From RBG-16-66-20 sp964564865 (GTDB lineage: Bacteria > Pseudomonadota > Gammaproteobacteria > Burkholderiales > SG8-39): a stretch of DNA of 62,241 nt. The stretch is taken from contig CAZMDA010000015.1 in assembly GCA_964564865.1 (NCBI GenBank), positions 1-62,241 on the forward strand, in the 5' to 3' direction. The notes beneath the pieces were generated by a model. That model was not told the origin of the DNA. It ran no database searches and worked only from the letters and a program-made list of their open reading frames with translations. Shown one piece after another: positions 53,496-62,241 of this stretch. Positions within the stretch are counted from its first letter, which is position 1; each line of letters begins with the position of its first letter. The translations under genes and the position numbers were made by a program.

Positions 53496-56072
53496 ATGTC
53501 GAAGAAGCTCATCATCGCCGAGAAACCCTCCGTCGCCGCCGACATCGCGCGCGCGCTGGGCGGCTTCACGCGCAAGGGCGATTACTTCGAGAGCGACGAG
53601 TACGTGCTGTCATCCGCGGTCGGCCACCTGCTGCAGCTCGCGCTGCCCGAGGAGCACGACGTCAAGAAGGGCAAGTGGTCCTTCGCCCGGCTGCCGGTGG
53701 TGCCGCCGCACTTCGACCTGGCGCCGATCGAGAAGAACGAGCCGCGCCTCAACGTGCTGCTGAAGCTGATCAAGCGGAAGGACGTCACCGGCCTGATCAA
53801 CGCCTGCGACGCCGGCCGCGAGGGCGAGCTCATCTTCCGCTACATCGTCCAGTACTCGAAGTCGAAGAAGCCGGTCGAGCGCCTCTGGCTGCAATCCATG
53901 ACCCAAGGCGCGATCCGCGAGGGTTTCGCATCGCTGCGCGCCGACCGCGACCTGCTGCCGCTCGCCGACGCCGCGAAGTCGCGCTCGGAGGCCGACTGGC
54001 TGGTCGGGATCAACGGCACCCGGGCCATGACCGCCTTCAACTCCAAGGAGGGCGGCTTCTACCTGACCACCGTCGGCCGGGTGCAGACGCCGACGCTCGC
54101 GATCCTGATGGAGCGGGAGGAGCGGATCCGGGCCTTCAAGGCGCGCGACTACTGGGAAGTGCACGCCCGCTTCGGGGCCAAGGCCGGCGAGTACGCCGGG
54201 CGCTGGTTCGACCCGGCGTTCAGGAAGGACGAGGATGGCGAGCGCAAACCCGAGCGCATCTGGGACGAGAAGCGTGCCGCGGCGATCGCCGCGGCCTGCT
54301 CCGGCAAGACCGGCGTTGCCACCGAGGAAACCAAGCCCTCGACCCAAGCCTCGCCGCTCCTGTATGACCTCACCAGCCTGCAGCGCGAGGCCAATGGTCG
54401 CTTCGGCTTCTCGGCCAAGGGCACGCTGGCGCTCGCCCAGTCGCTGTACGAGCGGCACAAGGTCCTCACCTACCCGCGGACGGATGCGCGCGCGCTGCCC
54501 GAGGACTACCTCGCGACGGTGAAGAAGACCATGGACACCCTGACGCTGGCGAAGGAGTACGCGCCCTTCGCCAGGCAGGTCCTGAAGGGCGGCTGGGTGA
54601 AGCCCAACCGGCGCATCTTCGACAACAGCAAGATCTCGGACCACTTCGCCATCATCCCGACGCTGCAGGCACCGGGCCACCTGTCCGAGCCCGAGCAGAA
54701 GCTCTACGACCTGGTGGTGCGCCGGTTCCTCGCAGTGTTCTTCCCCTCGGCCGAGTTCCTGCAGACCACCCGCATCACCACCGTCGGCGAGGAGCAGTTC
54801 CGGACCGACGGCCGGGTGATGCAGAGTCCGGGCTGGCTCGCGGTCTACGGCAAGAGCCTGCAGGACGAAACCGTCACCCTGCCCGCCATCGAGCAGGGCG
54901 AGAAAGTGAAGGCGGTCGAGGTCAACACCCTTGCCAACCAGACGCGGCCGCCGGCGCGCTACAACGAAGCCACGCTGCTCTCGGCGATGGAAGGCGCGGG
55001 CAAGCTGGTGGAGGACGACGAGCTGCGCGAGGCGATGGGCGCCAAGGGCCTGGGCACGCCGGCGACGCGCGCCGCGGTGATCGAGGGCCTGATCAACGAG
55101 AAGTACGTCGAGCGCCTGGGCCGGGAACTGAAGCCGACCTGGAAGGCGTTCCGCCTGATGTTCGCGCTCAAGCATTTCGGCGTCGACGAGATCACCTCGC
55201 CCGAGCTCACCGGGGACTGGGAGTTCAAGCTCAAGCAGATGGAGCAGGCCAAGCTGCCGCGCGGGAAGTTCATGGAGCACATCGAGCAGGTGACGCGGGA
55301 CCTGGTCGAGCGGGTCCGCAACGGCACCATCCCCGAGGAGGCGTTCGCCACCGTGGCCGCGCCGTGCCCGAAGTGCGGCGGGGTGATCCAGGAGACCTAC
55401 CGCAAGTTCCAGTGCCAGAAGTGCGACTTCTACATCTGGCCGGTGCTGCTCGGGCGCGAATGGTCGCCCGAAGAGGTCGCGGAGCTGCTGACCAAGCGGT
55501 TCATCGGGCCGCTCAGCGGCTTCCGCAGCAAGCAGGGTCGGCCGTTCTCGGCGGGCCTGAAGCTCACCCCGGAACACCGCATTGAGTTCGACTTCGGCCA
55601 GCCGCTGGACGGCGAGGGCGCCGAGGCGCCCGATTTCAGCGGCCAGGAGGCGCTGGGCGCCTGCCCGAAGTGCGGCGCGCGGGTGTTCGAGCACGGCGTG
55701 TCGTACGTCTGCGAGAAGTCCGTCGGCCCGGAGCGCAGCTGCGACTTCCGCAGCGGCCGCATGATCCTGCAGCAGCCGGTGGAACGCGAGCAGATGCGCA
55801 AGCTCCTCGCCACCGGCCGCACCGACCTGCTGGTCAACTTCGTCTCGCGCAAAGGACGCAAGTTCAAGGCCTTCCTGGTGAAGACCCCGGGCGGGAAGAT
55901 CGGCTTCGAGTTCATGGCGCGGGCGGAGAAGCCCGCGAAGGCGCCGGCCAAGGCGGACGCGGCGGCCGAGGTGAAGCCGCTGAAGAAAGCCGCCACCGGC
56001 AAGTCCCCGGCCAAGGCCGCGAAGGCCAAACCCGCCGCGCGCGCGGCGGCGAAGAAGCAGCGGGCGGCCTAG
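53496..56072 (+). CDS. topB: DNA topoisomerase III with Lys/Ala-rich tail
   Basis: 858 residues from the ATG at 53496; the longer frame from 53439 adds residues unlike the family. Toprim start KLIIAEKPSVAADIARALGG and DAGREGELIFR; catalytic tyrosine in LTYPRTDARALP; two C-terminal zinc-ribbon modules (CPKCGG...CQKCDF near 623 and CPKCGA...CDF near 722). The last 45 residues are a Lys/Ala/Pro-rich tail (PAKAAKAKPAARAAAKK) like histone-H1-type tails and probably bind DNA. It relaxes negatively supercoiled DNA and separates intermediates. Convergent with gyrB. Confidence 0.93.
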   Translation: MSKKLIIAEKPSVAADIARALGGFTRKGDYFESDEYVLSSAVGHLLQLALPEEHDVKKGKWSFARLPVVPPHFDLAPIEKNEPRLNVLLKLIKRKDVTGLINACDAGREGELIFRYIVQYSKSKKPVERLWLQSMTQGAIREGFASLRADRDLLPLADAAKSRSEADWLVGINGTRAMTAFNSKEGGFYLTTVGRVQTPTLAILMEREERIRAFKARDYWEVHARFGAKAGEYAGRWFDPAFRKDEDGERKPERIWDEKRAAAIAAACSGKTGVATEETKPSTQASPLLYDLTSLQREANGRFGFSAKGTLALAQSLYERHKVLTYPRTDARALPEDYLATVKKTMDTLTLAKEYAPFARQVLKGGWVKPNRRIFDNSKISDHFAIIPTLQAPGHLSEPEQKLYDLVVRRFLAVFFPSAEFLQTTRITTVGEEQFRTDGRVMQSPGWLAVYGKSLQDETVTLPAIEQGEKVKAVEVNTLANQTRPPARYNEATLLSAMEGAGKLVEDDELREAMGAKGLGTPATRAAVIEGLINEKYVERLGRELKPTWKAFRLMFALKHFGVDEITSPELTGDWEFKLKQMEQAKLPRGKFMEHIEQVTRDLVERVRNGTIPEEAFATVAAPCPKCGGVIQETYRKFQCQKCDFYIWPVLLGREWSPEEVAELLTKRFIGPLSGFRSKQGRPFSAGLKLTPEHRIEFDFGQPLDGEGAEAPDFSGQEALGACPKCGARVFEHGVSYVCEKSVGPERSCDFRSGRMILQQPVEREQMRKLLATGRTDLLVNFVSRKGRKFKAFLVKTPGGKIGFEFMARAEKPAKAPAKADAAAEVKPLKKAATGKSPAKAAKAKPAARAAAKKQRAA

Positions 56073-56081
56073 GACCGGCCG

Positions 56082-58508
56082 CTAGACGTCGAGGTTACGC
56101 ACGCCGAGGGCGTTCGACTCGATGAACGCGCGGCGCGGCTCCACCTCGTCGCCCATCAGCTTGGTGAAGATCTCGTCGGCGGCAATGCCGTCGTCGATCT
56201 GCACCTTGAGCAGCCGCCGCACCCCCGGGTCCATGGTGGTCTCCCACAGCTGGCCCGGGTTCATCTCCCCCAGGCCCTTGTAGCGCTGCAGGCTCATGGA
56301 CTTCTGCACTTCCGCCAGCAGCCAGCGCATGGCCTCGCCGAAGTCCTTCACCGGGTGCTGCTTGTCGCCGCGCCGCACCTGGGCCCCCACGCCGACCAGG
56401 CCGCGCAGCATCTCCGCCGTCTGCCGGATCTGCGCGTAGTCGCCGGACTGCACGAACTCCGAGTCGATGGTGGTGACCCGCACGTTGCCGTGCCGCGTGC
56501 GCTCGATGCGGATCTGGTAGCGCTCGGTCTTGGTGTCGAAATGCGAGCCGACCTTGATGCCGGTGCCGGCCAGCGCATCGGCGAGGGCTTCCGCCGAGGC
56601 TTTCGCCGCATCGCTGCGCGCGAGATCCACCCGCACCCCGCGCAACAGGGCGTTCAGCACCTCGCGGTCGACCCAGCGCGAGACGCGCTCGATCACCGCC
56701 TCCGACAAGAGGTAGGACTTGGCCAGCTCGGCCAGCGTGTCGCCGGTGATCGGGTCGCGCCGCGCCGCCGGCTGCAGCGCCGCGTCCACCAGCGCCTGGC
56801 GGAGCATGAACTCGTTCAGCTCGTGCTCGTCCTTGAGGTAGCGCTCGTCCTTGCCCAGCCTGGCGCGGTACAGCGGCGGTTGCGCGATGTAGATGTGGCC
56901 GCGCTCGACCAGCTCCGGCATCTGGCGGTAGAAGAACGTGAGCAGCAGGGTGCGGATGTGCGAGCCGTCGACATCGGCATCGGTCATGATGATGACCCGG
57001 TGGTAGCGCAGCTTCTCCGGGTTGTACTCCTCCTTGCCGATGCCGCAGCCGAGCGCCGTGATGAGCGTCGCGATCTCCGCGGATCCCAGCAGCTTGTCGA
57101 AGCGCGCCTTCTCCACGTTGAGGATCTTGCCTTTCAGCGGCAGGATCGCCTGGAACTTGCGGTCGCGGCCCTGCTTGGCCGAGCCGCCGGCGGAATCGCC
57201 CTCCACCAGGTACAGCTCGCACTTCGCCGGGTCCTTCTCCTGGCAGTCGGCCAGCTTACCGGGCAGCCCCAGGCCGTCCAGCACGCCCTTCCTGCGCGTC
57301 ATCTCGCGCGCCTTGCGCGCCGCCTCGCGCGCCGCGGCGGCCTCGATGATCTTGCCGGTGATGGTGCGCGCGTCCGCCGGGCGCTCGGCGAGGAACTCAC
57401 GCAGCTTGTCGGCCACGATCTCCTCCACCACCGGGCGCACCTCGGAGGACACCAGCTTCTCCTTGGTCTGCGACGAGAACTTGGGCTCGGGCACCTTCAC
57501 CGACAGCACGCAGGCGAGGCCTTCGCGCATGTCGTCGCCGGTGGTCTCGACCTTGGCGCGCTTGGCCGCCTCGTTCTCCTCGATGTACTTGTTGAGGACC
57601 CGCGTCATCGCCGCGCGCAGGCCGGTGAGGTGGGTGCCGCCGTCCTTCTGCGGGATGTTGTTGGTGAAGCAGAGCACGTTCTCCTGGTAGGAGTCGTTCC
57701 ACTGCATCGCCACGTCCACCGTGATGCCGTCCTTGTCGCCCGAGGCGTTGAATACGTTCGGATGCAGCACGCTCTTGGAGCGGTTGATGTACTCGACGAA
57801 GCCCTTGACGCCGCCGCCGAAGGCGAAGTTCTCCTCCTTGCCGCTCCTCTGGTCCAGCAGCACGATGCGCACGCCGTTGTTGAGGAACGACAGCTCGCGC
57901 AGGCGTTTGGCGAGGATCTCGTAGTGGTAGTCGACCGCGCCGAAGATGCTGCGCGAGGCGAGGAAGTGGACTTCCGTCCCCCGCTTCTCGGTGGTGCCGG
58001 TGACGCGCAGCGGCGCGGTGGGCACGCCGTCGGCGAACTCGATCTGGTGCACCTTGCCGTCGCGCCAGATGGTCAGGCGCAGCCAGCTGGAGAGCGCGTT
58101 CACCACCGAGACGCCGACGCCATGCAGGCCGCCGGAGACCTTGTATGTGTTGGAGTCGAACTTGCCCCCGGCGTGGAGCTCGGTCATCACGATCTCGGCG
58201 GCCGAGCGCTTCTCCTCGTCGTCCTCCTTGATGCCGGTCGGGATGCCGCGGCCGTTGTCCAGCACCGACACCGAGTTGTCGGTGTGGATGGTGACCAGGA
58301 TCTCGTCGCAGTAGCCCCCCAGGGCCTCGTCCACCGCGTTGTCCACGACCTCGAACACCATGTGGTGCAGGCCGGTGCCATCGGAGGTATCGCCGATGTA
58401 CATCCCGGGGCGCTTGCGCACCGCCTCCAGGCCCTTGAGGATCTTGATCGAGTCCGAGTCGTAGCCGTCGGAGTCGAGTTGCTGCTGCTGCTTTTCCGCC
58501 TCGTCCAC
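56082..58508 (-). CDS. gyrB: DNA gyrase subunit B
   Basis: 808 residues from a GTG start with GAGGA ten bases upstream, at the dnaN end. GHKL ATPase motifs (EVVDNAVDEALGG, DNGRGIPTG, GGLHGVGVSVVNALS), Toprim motifs (LVEGDSAGGSAKQGRDR and the metal-binding DADVDGSHI) and the C-terminal QRYKGLGEMNPGQLWETTMDP are all present. Starts 4 bases after dnaN. Introduces negative supercoils together with GyrA, which is not in the window. Confidence 0.97.
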   Translation of the reverse strand: MDEAEKQQQQLDSDGYDSDSIKILKGLEAVRKRPGMYIGDTSDGTGLHHMVFEVVDNAVDEALGGYCDEILVTIHTDNSVSVLDNGRGIPTGIKEDDEEKRSAAEIVMTELHAGGKFDSNTYKVSGGLHGVGVSVVNALSSWLRLTIWRDGKVHQIEFADGVPTAPLRVTGTTEKRGTEVHFLASRSIFGAVDYHYEILAKRLRELSFLNNGVRIVLLDQRSGKEENFAFGGGVKGFVEYINRSKSVLHPNVFNASGDKDGITVDVAMQWNDSYQENVLCFTNNIPQKDGGTHLTGLRAAMTRVLNKYIEENEAAKRAKVETTGDDMREGLACVLSVKVPEPKFSSQTKEKLVSSEVRPVVEEIVADKLREFLAERPADARTITGKIIEAAAAREAARKAREMTRRKGVLDGLGLPGKLADCQEKDPAKCELYLVEGDSAGGSAKQGRDRKFQAILPLKGKILNVEKARFDKLLGSAEIATLITALGCGIGKEEYNPEKLRYHRVIIMTDADVDGSHIRTLLLTFFYRQMPELVERGHIYIAQPPLYRARLGKDERYLKDEHELNEFMLRQALVDAALQPAARRDPITGDTLAELAKSYLLSEAVIERVSRWVDREVLNALLRGVRVDLARSDAAKASAEALADALAGTGIKVGSHFDTKTERYQIRIERTRHGNVRVTTIDSEFVQSGDYAQIRQTAEMLRGLVGVGAQVRRGDKQHPVKDFGEAMRWLLAEVQKSMSLQRYKGLGEMNPGQLWETTMDPGVRRLLKVQIDDGIAADEIFTKLMGDEVEPRRAFIESNALGVRNLDV

Positions 58509-58512
58509 CGGG

Positions 58513-59619
58513 TCAGATCCTCATCGGCATGACGACATACCGGAAATCGGGCTCCGTGGGAAACTGCAGCAGGGCGCTGGAAGCCGAGTCGCCGAAGCTG
58601 CAGTGCACCTCGCCGCCGGCAACGTTGTTCAGAACGTCGAGCAGGTAGTTGACGTTGAAGCCGATGTCCAGGGCGTCGCCCTTGTACGCCACCTCGAGCG
58701 TCTCCTCGGCTTCCTCCTGCTCGGTGTTGGAGGACACGATCTTGAGCGTGCCGTCGGTGAGCACCCAGCGCACGCCGCGGAACTTCTCGTTGGACAGGAT
58801 CGCCGCGCGCTGCAGCGACTGGCGCAGGCTCTCTCGCTCGATGGCGAGCTTGTTCTTGTTGCCCGAGGGAATGACGCGGGTGTAGTCCGGGAACTTGCCG
58901 TCGATCAGCTTGGAGACCAGCTCCACGCTGCCGAAGGCGAAGGCAGCCTGGGTGGCGGAGAGCTCGACGCGGATCTCGTCCTCGACGTCGCCCAGCAGCT
59001 TGGCCAGTTCCAGCACCGTCTTGCGCGGCACGATCACTTCCTGGCGCGGCACCTTCACCGCCAGCTCCATGGAGGCGAAGGCGAGCCGGTGGCCGTCGGT
59101 CGCCACCAGACGCAACTGGCCCTCGTCCACCACCATCAGCAGCCCGTTGAGGTAGTAGCGGATGTCCTGCTGCGCCATGGCGTACTGCACCAGGCCGATC
59201 AGCCGGCGCAGCGCCTTCTGCGGCAGCGAGAAGCGCGCCACCTCCCCCGCGGGCTTGGCTAGCCTCGGGAAGTCCTCCGCCGCCAGGGTCTGCAGCGAGA
59301 AGCGGCTCTTGCCGGCCTTGACCTGCAGGCGCTTGTCCTGCTGCTGCAGCGTGACCTCGGAACCGTCGGGCAGCGCGCGCAGGATGTCCACCAGCTTGCG
59401 CGCGCCCACGGTGACCGCGCGCGCCTCGCCGGAAGGCTCCACCGCGCTGCGCGCGGTGATCTGGATTTCGATGTCCGTGGCGAGGAACGACAGCGCGCCC
59501 GCGCCGCGCTCGATCAGGACGTTGGACAGGATCGGCAGTGTGTGCCGGCGCTCGATGATGCCGCTGACCGCCGACAGCGGTCCCAGCAGCTCGTCCCGTT
59601 TCGCTTTCACCAGGATCAT
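58513..59619 (-). CDS. dnaN: DNA polymerase III beta subunit (sliding clamp)
   Basis: 368 residues from the ATG at 59619 with AAGGAAA upstream; a longer frame to 59796 crosses the intergenic region and is not protein-like. Three repeated clamp domains; family features include LPILSNVLIE, FLATDIEIQI, VATDGHRLAFA and the C-terminal YVVMPMRI. Encircles DNA and tethers the polymerase. Order dnaA-dnaN-gyrB is conserved. Confidence 0.96.
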   Translation of the reverse strand: MILVKAKRDELLGPLSAVSGIIERRHTLPILSNVLIERGAGALSFLATDIEIQITARSAVEPSGEARAVTVGARKLVDILRALPDGSEVTLQQQDKRLQVKAGKSRFSLQTLAAEDFPRLAKPAGEVARFSLPQKALRRLIGLVQYAMAQQDIRYYLNGLLMVVDEGQLRLVATDGHRLAFASMELAVKVPRQEVIVPRKTVLELAKLLGDVEDEIRVELSATQAAFAFGSVELVSKLIDGKFPDYTRVIPSGNKNKLAIERESLRQSLQRAAILSNEKFRGVRWVLTDGTLKIVSSNTEQEEAEETLEVAYKGDALDIGFNVNYLLDVLNNVAGGEVHCSFGDSASSALLQFPTEPDFRYVVMPMRI

Positions 59620-59827
59620 TCTTGTTTCCTTAAATATAGTAGTAGCTAGTAAGGCCCGGCAGTTCGTTGGATAAGTCCGATTCGCGCATGCGGCCAAGGG
59701 CTTGGCGGATCCGGGACGCCCCGGAAGCTGTTGATGCCTTGGCCGCGGATTGTGGATGGTTCCGGCCGGCGCGCGCGCAAGGCCGCTTATGCACATTCCG
59801 TCCCTGGGTTGCGCACAGCTTCCTCAT
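59620..59827. other. dnaA-dnaN spacer with degenerate DnaA boxes
   Basis: 208-bp non-coding gap. It contains TTATGCACA (59785-59793, one mismatch to the DnaA box TTATCCACA), TGTGGATGG (59751-59759, two mismatches on the reverse strand) and an A/T-rich patch next to the dnaN ribosome site (59630-59652). It may carry part of the replication origin or dnaN regulation. Confidence 0.4.
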
Positions 59828-61177
<1,350 letters not shown>

Positions 61178-61377
61178 CGTCAGTTTGCGGGGTCCGGTCG
61201 AGCGCTGGTTCGGTGTGGTCTGGGTGATTCTCGGGGAGACGGTCGCCGCTTCGAAGACGACGCGCCGGCGCAAAGCGTCGACGGCCTCGAATTTTACCCG
61301 TTCCGCGCCGGGTTATCCACAGGCCGGAGGGCGATTGGCGGCCCTTGTTCGGGCGCGGCGCGCCGGACAAGGAATAT
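61178..61377. other. Candidate oriC region between dnaA and rpmH
   Basis: Non-coding spacer with a perfect DnaA box TTATCCACA at 61313-61321 on the plus strand. I see only one perfect box and little extended A/T-richness, so a complete origin is not proven here. The setting, divergent dnaA and rpmH, is a typical origin location in beta- and gammaproteobacteria. Confidence 0.5.
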
Positions 61378-61407
61378 TTGACAAGGCTTTGATGCGCGGG
61401 CTCTAAT
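61378..61407 (+). promoter_or_regulatory. Strong sigma-70 promoter of rpmH
   Basis: TTGACA (61378-61383), 18-bp spacer, TCTAAT (61402-61407): perfect -35 and 5 of 6 at -10. The predicted start is about 20 bases before the rpmH ATG. Confidence 0.8.
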
Positions 61408-61434
61408 ACCGCCCTTTTTCAATCGAGCGCGACG

Positions 61435-61569
61435 ATGAAGCGAACCTACCAGCCTTCCAAGACCCGGCGCGCGCGCCGCCACGGATTTCTTGTGCGCAAG
61501 CGCACGCGCGGCGGGCGCGCGGTGCTGGCCGCTCGCAGAGCCAAGGGGCGCAAGCGCCTCGCGGTCTAG
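61435..61569 (+). CDS. rpmH: 50S ribosomal protein L34
   Basis: 44 residues, the invariant L34 length. MKRTYQPSKTRRARRHGF, then a very basic helix ending RRAKGRKRLAV. Located directly downstream of a strong promoter and upstream of rnpA, the near-universal rpmH-rnpA-yidD-yidC order. Confidence 0.97.
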   Translation: MKRTYQPSKTRRARRHGFLVRKRTRGGRAVLAARRAKGRKRLAV

Positions 61570-61583
61570 GCCGGCCACCCGGC

Positions 61584-61943
61584 GTGCCCGGCAAGCCGGA
61601 GCGGGCGCGACTGGGACCGGAGCGGCGCATCCGCGGCCGCGCGGCTTTCGAACCGCTGCTGCGTGCCGGCAGGCGCAGGTCCAGCCGGGGTTTCGTGTTC
61701 ATCCTCGCGCCGCGCGAGTCCGGTCCGCCGCGGCTGGGAATCCTGATATCACGCAAGCATTCGGCAAAGGCGACCGTGCGCAACCACATCAAGCGCTGTA
61801 TCCGCGAGGCTTTCCGGCTCGAGCAGTCCGCGCTCGACGCGCTGGGGGCCGTGGACCTGCTGGTGCGGCCGCCCTACGGCGCCAAGCCGGGCCCGGGAAT
61901 GATCGTGCTGCTGCGGGGATTGCTGGCGGGACTCAAGCCATGA
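61584..61943 (+). CDS. rnpA: Ribonuclease P protein component
   Basis: 119 residues from a GTG start. Protein subunit that helps the RNase P RNA bind pre-tRNA. The conserved helix RNHIKRCIREAFR (the RNR motif), preceded by LGILISRKHSAKATV, identifies it. Starts 14 bases after rpmH; its TGA overlaps the yidD ATG. Confidence 0.95.
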   Translation: MPGKPERARLGPERRIRGRAAFEPLLRAGRRRSSRGFVFILAPRESGPPRLGILISRKHSAKATVRNHIKRCIREAFRLEQSALDALGAVDLLVRPPYGAKPGPGMIVLLRGLLAGLKP

Positions 61944-62194
61944 TCGCCCGCGCGATGCGCCTGGCGGTGCTGGCCTACCGCTATTGCGTCAGCCCGCTGC
62001 TGCCCCCGTCGTGCCGCTTCCATCCGAGCTGCTCGGCGTACGCCGAGGAGGCCCTTGGCCGCTACGGCGCGCTGAAGGGGGGATGGTTGAGCGCGCGGCG
62101 CCTGTGTCGCTGCGGGCCGTGGAGCCGGGGCGGGTTCGACCCGGTCCCGGAGCCGGACTGCACCGCGAAGCCGGCGACCACCCTGCAACCTTGA
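61940..62194 (+). CDS. yidD: Membrane protein insertion efficiency factor YidD
   Basis: 84 residues. Hallmark YidD pattern: a short hydrophobic N-terminus (LAVLAYRYCVSPLLPPSCRF) followed by HPSCSAYAEEAL and RLCRCGPWSRGGFDPVP. A small inner-membrane-associated protein that assists YidC/Sec insertion. Start ATG overlaps the rnpA stop; yidC begins 13 bases downstream. Confidence 0.95.
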   Translation: MIARAMRLAVLAYRYCVSPLLPPSCRFHPSCSAYAEEALGRYGALKGGWLSARRLCRCGPWSRGGFDPVPEPDCTAKPATTLQP

Positions 62195-62207
62195 TCGGAA
62201 CATTGCC

Positions 62208-62241
62208 TTGGATACGCAGCGACTGATCCTGTTCTTCGTCT
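62208..62241 (+). CDS. yidC: Membrane protein insertase YidC, first codons only
   Basis: The last 34 bases encode MDTQRLILFFV from a TTG start, matching the typical YidC N-terminus at the expected place after yidD. The gene runs off the window end. The start codon is inferred from position and the DTQRLILFF match. Confidence 0.85.
   Translation, partial: MDTQRLILFFV

Overview
The window is a GC-rich (visibly about two-thirds G+C) bacterial chromosome segment. Gene order and families point to a betaproteobacterium: accB-accC-prmA followed by a DUF3426 zinc-ribbon protein; def-fmt-rsmB-DUF4390-ntrY-ntrX with a degenerate NtrX; bTHX; a TorF porin with glnK and amt; and the origin-proximal set gyrB, dnaN, dnaA, rpmH, rnpA, yidD, yidC. 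No rRNA or tRNA gene and no CRISPR array was seen.

Layout. 1-5473: housekeeping genes (accB end, accC, prmA, zinc-ribbon protein, PfkB kinase, then HIT and apaH on the minus strand). 5474-16860: an accessory, visibly more A/T-rich island on the minus strand. It holds a type I secretion ABC protein, its HlyD adaptor, a small exported DUF6438-like protein and a 2112-residue RTX protein with a serralysin-type zinc protease domain and about 14 long tandem repeats. A decayed Xre-type antitoxin and a small unknown gene lie at the left edge. 16914-18685: comM and ubiK. 18740-21656: a nitrogen-regulated operon (TorF porin, glnK, amt) behind a nearly ideal NtrC site, IHF site and sigma-54 promoter. 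21714-36239: an aromatic catabolism cluster with a MarR regulator, an aromatic acid-CoA ligase, feruloyl-CoA synthase, a crotonase, an amidohydrolase, FAH and MaiA-type enzymes, protocatechuate 3,4-dioxygenase, a FAD oxidoreductase, a MetE-like protein, PobA, PcaB and a PcaD-PcaC fusion. 36240-38410: a rearranged stretch with an EamA transporter remnant, an outer-membrane porin and a broken partial copy of pcaDC, bounded by 184-bp direct repeats that end in palindromes. 38419-40076: an M20 amidohydrolase and a 4-hydroxybenzoyl-CoA-type thioesterase.

40117-44121: metH behind a promoter, a SAM-II riboswitch and an intrinsic terminator, then the tiny bTHX gene. 44118-51122: a minus-strand operon def-fmt-rsmB-DUF4390-ntrY-ntrX plus a small GCPCC protein. 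51244-56072: LysM protein, dprA, topB. 56082-62241: gyrB, dnaN, dnaA, a candidate oriC with a perfect DnaA box, then rpmH-rnpA-yidD-yidC in the opposite direction.

How it works together. The aromatic cluster can be read as plant-derived hydroxycinnamates and (hydroxy)benzoates being activated to CoA thioesters, shortened to 4-hydroxybenzoate or vanillate-type acids, hydroxylated by PobA to protocatechuate and cleaved through the 3-oxoadipate route, with the porin as a possible uptake route. PcaIJ/PcaF and a vanillate demethylase are not in the window. The strongest regulatory signals are the NtrC/IHF/sigma-54 array and the SAM-II riboswitch. The most open question is the role of the small exported protein translationally coupled to the RTX protease.
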